64,000 bases of DNA, taken from assembly GCF_000237925.1 (NCBI RefSeq), contig NC_031497.1, positions 27,010,205-27,074,204 of the forward strand, in the 5' to 3' direction. Numbering within the stretch: position 1 is the first letter of the stretch; each line of letters starts with the position of its first letter. This stretch comes from Schistosoma mansoni (taxonomy: Eukaryota > Platyhelminthes > Trematoda > Strigeidida > Schistosomatidae). Below are positions 49,919-59,800 of the stretch, piece by piece. A program made the translations under genes and the position numbers. A model generated the notes under the pieces. The model had not been told where the DNA came from and searched no databases. It worked only from the letters and a program-made list of their open reading frames with translations.

Positions 49919-50243
49919 ATACAACCTCGAAAAAAAATTGTAGCATATAAAATTTTTGGGAAGAAAACTGAAAACTCTCTGGTTGATAGAAAATATATAG
50001 ATTATATATATATATATATAAATTATAACTTATTAGCTTGTTACTATATCAAAACAAAAAGGTTACATAAATGATAAAACCATTAAGCACTCATGTAATA
50101 AATGGATTAGTCCACAGAAAAGTACAGTCAGATATGACACAGTATAATAAGACTATTGTTATTATGTACAAAAGTGAAGTTGGACGCTCACACACACACA
50201 TATGAACATATATACAGGTAGTATTGTTTCTTTGCTTCATTAT
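49919..50243. other. A+T-rich sequence, probable 3' UTR of the - strand gene
   Basis: Includes a (TA)n run near 50005 and a (CA)n patch near 50193. No clear polyadenylation signal on the - strand. Confidence 0.45.
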
Positions 50244-50842
50244 CTAATCATCTGAATGTTTTCGTTTTTTATGTTTATGTTTTCGTTCATTGTCATTACT
50301 AACAATATAATCAGTAGTATCGTTTGAATAATGAATACTACTGACGCCAGCATCATTTTGTAAAACAGCTTCCAGTTCTTCATAATCTTCAGTAGATAAT
50401 TGATGCTTTCTATTATTAGTAGTATTCAATTTAATGTTATTACCACTACTACTACTACTACTAGTAGTAGTAGTAGTAGTAGTAGTAGTAGCACTACTTT
50501 GAACTGGTTTCATCATAAATGATACACATGGTGAAATAGCAACTAAATTCTTTTTAGGTTTTACATTAAGATTATGTTGATTTCTATCATAGACAACATT
50601 GTTATTATTATAAGTAGTCAGATTGGCATCGTTGACATCATCACCTTCATCATCCATATCAACATGATTAGATAGTTCAATATGATCCATTGTATTATTA
50701 TTACATCTATTGATAGAACATAATCTTTCTTGTAACATTGGTCCAATTTTAATATCTTTCCCTTTATGAATACGATCTAATACATGATCAATAGCTTTAT
50801 CAATCATTGAAGCAAATCTGGGATTTTCAATTTGACTATGAG
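50244..50842 (-). CDS. Unrecognised gene exon 4 and stop
   Basis: Completes Ala268 and encodes residues 269-466. The acceptor is ATTTTTAG. It holds the helix NPRFASMIDKAIDHVLDRI, an Asn/Asp-rich acidic middle, Thr then Ser runs encoded by a CTA/CTG-type trinucleotide repeat (50443-50500 on the + strand), and the basic end KHKKRKHSDD before TAG at 50246-50244. Confidence 0.83.
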
Positions 50843-53800
50843 CTAAAAATATTGAATGGAAACAAAAAAAAAGAAGAAATTACTGTTATTTGAGAAGAAT
50901 CAGTCATTTGAATAACAATTTAATAGTAATATAGAGAGAGGATTATGGTGACGAAGCACAACTACATTGGCAATAATTCAGTTAGTACCATTGTTTTCAA
51001 ACACCGGCGCTTTACCCGGGTTGGTGGACACGGAAAGTTAACCTAGGGGAGTTGGGAAACCCTCATTCCAAACCAATGGTGTACATGGGTTGGCTCCAGT
51101 ATCCTGAGGGGACAAATAGCGTATTAACCAATCATCGGTCACCGGCTACCATGAGACTGCATCTCCTCACGATGCTTCACTGCCTTGTGGATCAGACCTT
51201 TAGGTCAAAGGCTCCGGATGTGGTCCCTTAAGAAAACTACCTGTTTCGGTCTGGGCACCCGGGCAGTATCATAACCCTCACACAATTAAATGAAATGACA
51301 ATTTTTTGTGTGACGCATATATATTTGAACCAATATTTATGTGTTCAAATAAATAAATAAAATTTCAAACACCGACTTCAATGGGTTAGACATGTACTGT
51401 GAGTGTCGTTACAGTGACATTCACATTTTGCTTCATTTGCCGACGATGACACTGATTGGGAAAGTCAAAGGGATGACCGTCAGCTTATGACATGGTACAC
51501 CGGAGTATAAAAAAAGCTGCATAGGACTGCTATTTGTCAGTCAATCAAAATCACTGGTTGGATTCCAAAGGATAGTGTAACTTACTGGCTTGAGACGTTA
51601 TCAGACATAGCTCAGAATGGAAGCCAGTGATGGTCCTGTTGTGATTTTTTTTACGCAGTAAAAATAAAAGGGTCTTCTTCAAATAACAAAATTCGTTCCG
51701 ATTTTATTTTTCTTAACTGAACTGCTTTTCTTATTACCTATTCACGCCTGTTACCCATTGTAGAGCATAGGCTGCCAACTAGGATTCTTCAACTAATTTT
51801 GTCCTGGACTCCCCTTTTCAATTCTTGCCAAGTGCTATTCATTCTTTTGATATTAGTCTCTGATTCCCGGTGCAATGTGCTCCTTGGTGTCCATTTGGAC
51901 TGATATTTATGTGTTCAAATACGATTATGACGGTAGATTTAGTCAGTTAACAGGTAATCTAGATGACAGACTGAATTTAGCTAGTGAACAACTTCGAGAA
52001 GAATTTTCGAAAAAAAAGTTCAACTAAGTCGAGTGATTGAGATAGTTATCATTAATGACGATTAGTGGATGATTGCCTTGAAATGTCACAACTTGTGCCT
52101 GACCGCAGTTACTACTTTGACGTAGTGGTTGAGCTTGCACATTGCAATGACCCAGTCGATTAATATTGGTTGGAATACTTGTTCTTCTAGGTCCAATAGT
52201 GCTAAGCAAATAGGTTAGAGAGTGATCAGAATAAAAGCAGAATGCAATGAGTGAAATTGTACTGATCCCTTAAAGTAGAGTGCTTACTGTGACACTTAAA
52301 ATTCTAAGTTTGATCTATGATAAAGTTATAGCTGAACACCGTACTGAGGAGTTTTATACTAAGATAAAACAGTTCCTTAGAACTCCTAAGTTTCTAACAG
52401 TTAGGTTAGTTAAAGGAGTATAGGTTAATGTGCAAGTAAATAATGACCAGTCAAAGTTATTTTAAGCAAAGTTGGATAGTGGCTAGCAGTGGAATGCAGG
52501 ACGCACGTCTCATCCTCTTTGGAACTCCTTAGCGGAATCTAACATTATTATTGTAGTACAGTTTTTCTTTGATGGTCATCTACATAAATACCAATTCAAA
52601 AGTTTCATTCTATGATATTCGATCTTTCAAATTAGACTTAATTGTCAAATGAACACGAATCACAATGAATAGTTTTAAACGTGCATATAGAATTCACTGA
52701 GTAGTAACCAATGTCATTTACATCAAGTCCTTTCTAGTGCTGATAGAATTTCATCCATCAAGTTGAAATGTGACAACTAATCTAAGTAATTCAATATCAC
52801 GTGCAATGTATTGAGATGTAAGGCGGTGGTCGGAGGTAGTTGAAACGAAATCCTCTTTCAACTGTTTTTCGTGCGCAACCAAATTAAAATTCAATACAAA
52901 TAATTCATAGTAATCAACATGACGAAAATGACCAAACGCTTACCTTGTGTCAATGATTCAGTTTGTTTCTTTTTAGTGCCACTTTCATTTAAAAGTTGTC
53001 TTTCTAAAACATGGTCAGATGATGGTTTAATCGGGGTTGATTTAAGTTTATTTGCAGTGGATGAAACAAGAGCACCTGCTTGATTTATAACCATAGACTT
53101 TGGAGTGGATGCAAGTTTTGGTATAGATCCAGGTTTCAATACGGATGCTGGTGCTGATTTGGGAGTGGAAGTTGGTGAAAGTTGTGGAGCTAATATGGGT
53201 TTCGATGTTAAGGTAGGTTTTGATGCAGCAGTATTTACTGAAGCAGTTGCCGCAGGTGTTTTCGGTTTTCTTGCAGAACCAGGCGCTGATTTCTGTGACA
53301 AAGATTCTACCAATTTCGACAACTGTGTTGAAAAATTTTCCATTTTATCATCAAGACGTTTAAAAGTATCATGTAGATAAGGTTCAATGCCTATATTGTT
53401 GAAAAACAACATTAAGAATTTTCCGAAATAATTAAAAAAAAGAAGAAATAAAAGAGCGTGACGTTGAGACGCGCGTTCATCGTCTCTGTGGTCTAGTGGT
53501 TAGGACATTGCGTTGTGGCCGCACTAACCCAGGTTCGAATCCTGGCAGCGACATTCCAAGACGTAAGTATATTTTCACACCATAAACCGACAACAATCAG
53601 TAATAATAAGGGTAGGAAAATATATAACTTATTTGGTACCTGTCAGACTATCTAGTAGTCTGACTAAGCAAACATCATTATTTTCCTCGCTACACATCAC
53701 AAAGCAAGGTAGGTAAGGCAGTGTTCGAGCTTGTGACTTGATGGTTGATATTTCAGTGCTTTAACAAGTGACACATCACTGCATTCCTTACATATATTCG

Positions 53801-56800
53801 ACAGCTTATTCTACTCAACACCATATCTATGTTGTAAATTCTAGTCTAAGACTCAACAAAAAATAACTCCTCCTCAAAACATGTACATTTAACACAACCG
53901 TTGCAAAACGCTATATGTTGTATAGACTTTTCGTCTTCAGTATTCTCGATACGACCTTGATGATAGATGTTGTCCTAGGATCTTTAAACTGATGGAATTG
54001 AAACCATTGTTGAGCTTATACACTAACTGTTCAGGAGATAATACTGAAAATAACAGTGATCAAGAAGATATTTCTTAACGTCAATCATTATTTCTTCCAT
54101 CCCCATATAAGGAACCAGAGTAACTAGAAATGACACCGACAAACTAATTACCCAAACGGCTGGAGGTAGTCACCAACAAACCCGAATAGCTCAAGTGATA
54201 ATACATCACACTTTGGGGCTGAGTGACCTGGGCTTGAATGTCACATGAAACACTAGTTCCATATACCCTCCCAATACGCTTTGCTGACGAATGTCACAAA
54301 GCACGAAACTGAGGTTCAGAGTTTTCTGTCAACTCTCTCTAACCAACTAACACTAAAACATAGTGTCCTCAGAGTTGAGCGAGTTACTAAGACTAGTGGT
54401 TATATTGAGACTTCATTGATAGAATTCAATCAGTACTAAAAATGACTAGATGACTAAATGATTTTGATTACCACTAATTGACTAATCAATGTGAACTAAT
54501 TACCTGTTCAAAAGTAAAACGGTAACTTACTGTTATTTGCAACATCCTGATTCTGTTTTGTTATAGGTCTACAAATTTAAACATTAAGAATAATAGACTA
54601 ACGTAAGTAGATATAAATCAATGCTAAATAAGTGAAATTAAAACTAGTGTACATTGGAAGAAACTTCTTTTTTTTCTCTAAGGAATTCAGGTTTACTTAA
54701 ATGACAATGGAAAATATGAAAACAAAACTACTCAAAAGCATGTGACTATCTGAGACTCAATAACTCAGTTGATAACCCGTTTGGCATTGATAGAGAAAGA
54801 CCGGGTCCCGACCGTTGCTGCTACCTTGATGTGGTGGTTGGGCTTGCCTATCGTGATGAACCAATCGAGCTATGCTGGCTGGAACAATCGTTCCTCAAGG
54901 TCCTACCATGCCAGACAGGTCGATTGAAGAGCGGTAAGACTAAAAGCAGCAAACCCAAGGTCCGAAGGCGATGTCGTACTGCTGACTGTACAGAGGTGTG
55001 ACAGCAGTAAGGTGTTTCCTTCAGACAACAAGCATAACAGCGATGCTGTGAAACATGGCCATTAAGAGTAGAAGATACTCGTAATTTACTAGTATTTGAC
55101 CACAGATGCCTTAGAATTATTGCTCGCATCTGCTGGGATCACCGGGTAAGTAATAGTGAGGTTAGACTCAGGGTATTAGGGATTGATGATGGTAAATCAG
55201 TTGATGAGGTCATGAATCTTCATCGACTGAGATGGTTAGGCCACGTGTTACGTATGCCTGTACACCGATTACCACGACGAGCTATGCTGACTAGTGTAGG
55301 GAATGATTGGAAAAGAGTTAGGGGTGGCCAAGCCAAAACGTGGCATCAGTGCTTGAAGTCACTAACTTCTAGTCTGAGCCATGTTGGTAAATGCAGACTA
55401 CCTGGTTGGGGTCCGTGTGACTATCGTAACCAATGGTTGGAGACTGTAGGTGACATGGCTCAGAAGCGATCACAATGGCGTAGGTGTATACACTCTTTAT
55501 CTTCCCTTAAACCTTGAGATTAAAATTGCTTCATAACGTTTTTCCTTCCTTATATACAACCTATCTTTTATATACTACCACCACTAAATTAATTATTTCT
55601 ATGAATCCGGTGTTGATCTTGTTGTGCTAACGAGGTATGGCAACTTGGACCGATGCATAAATGTGCCTGGTCCTACGTTGTAGCTGTCTCTCTGTCAAGA
55701 CCGGGTATGAACATCAATATTGAAATGCATGTACACTCAATTCACAAGTCACAAACAGAATGGAAAACACATCCTAGATTCCCACTATGTATCTCCTTCA
55801 TAGAGTGGTCAATTCTAACAAATGCTGTGATCAAGTATAATATTTAACAATACACGGATGAGAAATTTAACTGTACACTAGATAGACGGCAATCACAAGC
55901 AGATTCAGTTACCGGATTATGAAAGCTTAGCAGTGAACTGGTATTCGATTACCCTGGTAAAATTTAGTAGCTAAAAATATTTAGTTTATAATCAATTATA
56001 GTTGCATTCTCATTTTGTTATTATGCCGAAATCTAACAAGTGGTTGCACTACTATTAGTACAAAACTATTTATAGTAGCTTCAGAGCGTATGCAACACAA
56101 TATCAGGTTATACTATTGATTTAGTAAGTCAGATTAAATTTGATCCTTCTGTTTGACAAAGCGTAATGGACAATAGAAAGTGGTTCTTGGAAAAAACGGC
56201 GAGACTATAATTTATGGACGAGCCAATCAGGAGCGTTTGAGAGATTTCAAGGTTATGACGCCAATTTCAGTACCTGACGCTCATGTACGTTCGGTTCACA
56301 GAGGATTTTAGAGAAAACTTGACAATTAAGCGGCTACAACAAATGAGACCACTAAGAAGTTCCTGTATTTGTAATTGCGGTAATTAAATGACTTGTAGAC
56401 CTTGTGCAGACTACTGTGATGTTGTCCATTGATGTGATATATGTTGAAGGAAGACGTTTGCTAGAATAGGAACCTTTATCGCTGGATTCAGATTGAGACT
56501 AAGGCATATTATAATGATTACCGCGAACTGTATAATAAAAGCACCAGTAACATTGGCTGCGATAATCTCAAATGTTACTGAAGCTTCGGCTGTTCAGTGG
56601 TATGAGTATTGTAGGGACATATCCATAATAAAAATGATAAACTTACACAACCGGATTACACACAAACAATAATGAAGCTATATGGTCAAGGCTGAGAGGT
56701 TTTTTTTTACCTTATCATGGCTTCAGAGACCAACTATTATGGAGCCATATGGATGAGTTCGTCTACCTTATGCATTACGATTTTGGAACCTTTGATCCTT

Positions 56801-59800
56801 TTTCTAACCTTGACAAGTTTTTGGACCATATAAAAGAAGTGTATCCACTTTAATTCTATGGTTTTGTATAATATATTTTTACTCTATGCTGACTGTTTAC
56901 TGATTTTCAGTCAGTTACAACGTAGAACTTCGTACGTACGTACATCAGTTCGAGTTGCCATACCACAACATTAGCACAGAGATGCAGCTACCGATTCAAA
57001 TCCCATAGTGGTAGAAGTAGTAAGAGTATAAACAGTAATTGGAAAGATTAGGGTTTGAAGATGTTATTCAAGGAGTATAATACGGTGAAATAAATTTGGA
57101 AAGAGAAAAAGGATACGGACATGAAGAATTCAGAAGATTAGAATTTGGTAGAAAACAAAGAATGGATGCACCTTCGCCATTGCAAACGATTTTGAGCTAT
57201 GTCATTCAAGGTCTCTAACCATCGGTTGCTATCATCTCGCGAATCCCAACCAGGTAGTCTACACTTACCAACACGGCCCAGTCCACTTGTCAGCGACTTC
57301 ATGGATTTATGCCATGTTTTGGTCTGGCCGCCCCTAGCTTTCTTCCAACCAGCTCCTACACCATAAAGCATTGCACGTCGGGGCAGTCAGTGGTTGGGCA
57401 TACGTAACACATATCCAAGCCATCTCAACTGATGAAGTTTCACTACTTCATCAATCGATTTGCCATCCTTACCTAGTACCCGTTTCCTAACATCTGGATT
57501 ACTTACTCGGTGGTCCCAGGATATACGAGCAATCCTTCGAAGACACCTATGATCGAATACTAGCAGCCTACGAGTGTTCTCTACTCTTATCGGCCATGTT
57601 TCACTGCCATAAAGTAGGACGGAAGGAACTGCTGCACAGTAAACCCGTCCTTTTGTTGCTAGACGGATATCTCGCCTACGCCATAAATGACGCAAGTTGG
57701 CGGAAGCTAGACGCGCCTTCTGTATCCGTGCTGAGATTTCGTCACACACCAGACCACAAGGGCTGATGAGACTCCCAAGATAAGTGAAACAGTCAACACG
57801 CTCAACTACTTCACTCCCTATCATTAGTTCAGGTGTCGATGCAACCCAATCCTGAAGTAACATTTTGCACTTCGAGGGAGAGAATCGCATCCCGAACATC
57901 CCTGCATAGTTGCTTATGGTGGTCAGAAGACTCTGCATTTTGTCAGCGTCTTCACCAAATAAAACTATGTCGTCGGCGTATTCTAAGTCAACAAGTGAGC
58001 CTCCTGGTAAAAGTTCAAGTCCTGGAGATTGAGATGATGAAAGTGTTATCTCCAAAAGCATGTCGACGAAAAAGTTAAACACGAATGGGGAGAGTGGACA
58101 GCCCTGACGAACACCACTTGAGGTAACCAATTCTGATGACAGTTCGCCATAGGCTCTAACTCGACCAGTTGTGTTCGAGTAGAGAACCTTTATGAGGTTA
58201 ATGTACTTCTTTGGTACTCCTTTCACTGACAAACACTGCCATAGAACCTCACGATCAACGGAGTCAAATGCCGCCTTAAGGTCAAGAAATACTACTATTG
58301 TGGGACGTCTGAATGTATGTCTATGTTCTAGGACCTGACGTAGAGTGAATATCTGGTCTATGCAACCACGTCCAGGTCGAAAACCAGCCTGGTTTTCTCT
58401 AGTCTGCTCTTCACGAGCTTTGGATAGGCGCCTAAGTATTATTGAAGCTAATATTTTAGACACTATATTAGTCAAACTGATTCCTCTGTGATTGTCACAG
58501 GAGGACTTTTGTCCTTCCTTATAGACTGGCACAATCAGTGATTGGGACCAGTCAGATGGAATTACGTTCAGTTCCTAGATTCTACCTAAGACCTCAGTCA
58601 ATCTCGCTGCTAGTACTGGACCACCATCCTTAAAAATCTCAGGAGTAAACCTGTCAGGGCCTGCTGCTCTCCCTCGCTTCAGATTTCCTATAGCTTTTTC
58701 AACTTCGCAGAGGGTTGGAGGACTTACGTCAATTTTCCATTCAGGACGACTGGGGATCGTGGGTAACTGAAGTGTGGCTGAAGGCCAGTTGAACTGATCC
58801 CTAAAGTGTTCTGCCCATCGATCCAATCTCCTGGATTGAGAATGAATGATATGCCCATCTTTGTCTGAGATAGTTTCGCTAATAGTTGGGTTCCTAATGC
58901 CGGTTTCTTTAATAAGTCTGAATAGCTGTCTGCTGTTACCTATTGCCGCTGCCTTTTCCATCTCTCTTGCTTTCGCTACCCACCACTGTTCACGATCATT
59001 GCGTAGGCTTCTTATTAGCCTTCGCTTAAGCTGACTCCGCTCTTCGTTATGTTTAGAGCCAGGTGGGATGAGTTTTCGAGCATCTATCAGTGTGGTAGAT
59101 GCAGTTGAGATCCATTGTTTCTCCCTGACCTTATGGCTTATCTTACTAGCGGATATCACTGCTGTTCCCACAGCTTTACGGATGTCATTCCACGCTGCTT
59201 TGGGGTGGGCACAACTTACATGGCTGCCTGTTTTTCCAGTTGTTCCTGAAATATATTCTTAGCTTGCTTATCATTAAGTAGAACCCTTAGAGGCTTCCCT
59301 GCAGTGTCTTTCCTACGTCCAGTAAGACGCAGAGAGATACGTGCTCGCACTAGAGCATGATCTGAATCCAAGCATGTGCTCCAGAATGAGCGACAGTCTT
59401 CTATCGAGCCCCTCCATCGGTGGCTGATAGCGATGTGATCTAATTGGGTCCAACGTTGGGACGAATTCGGGGGTTGCCATGTCAAAAGATGTTTTTCTTT
59501 ATGCTTAAAGTTAGTATTTGCAAGAAATAGGCGGTTATCTGAGCACAGCTGCAACAGACGGTCGCCATTATCTGTCCTTTTAGCCACGACACCATAAGAT
59601 CCACCCAGGTGTCTTTCCCTTTCACTTAGTTTACCTACTTGAGCATTAAAGTCACCAGCCACTATTACTACATCAGAACGCCTAGCTTTTCGGAGAAGGT
59701 CAGAAAGTTTCCTGTAAAACTCATCTTTTATATCGTCTGAGCTGCAGTCAGTGGGAGAGTAGGCAGAGACGACGAAGAGGCAACGACGAGTTTCCTTATC

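Noticed and set aside
52024-52209. Alternative exon of the - strand gene
   Set aside because: The acceptor looks good but the phase does not fit exon 3 and no donor follows; kept only as a low-confidence entry.
53105-53380. 91-codon + strand open frame rich in Gly/Asp/Ala
   Set aside because: It is the antisense shadow of exon 3 of the - strand gene, whose strand is fixed by splice signals and phase.
50244-53412. Assigning the - strand protein to the BOD1/Shg1 family
   Set aside because: The coiled-coil segment has a faint resemblance to the end of BOD1, but the N-terminal head does not and the similarity is too short to support a name.
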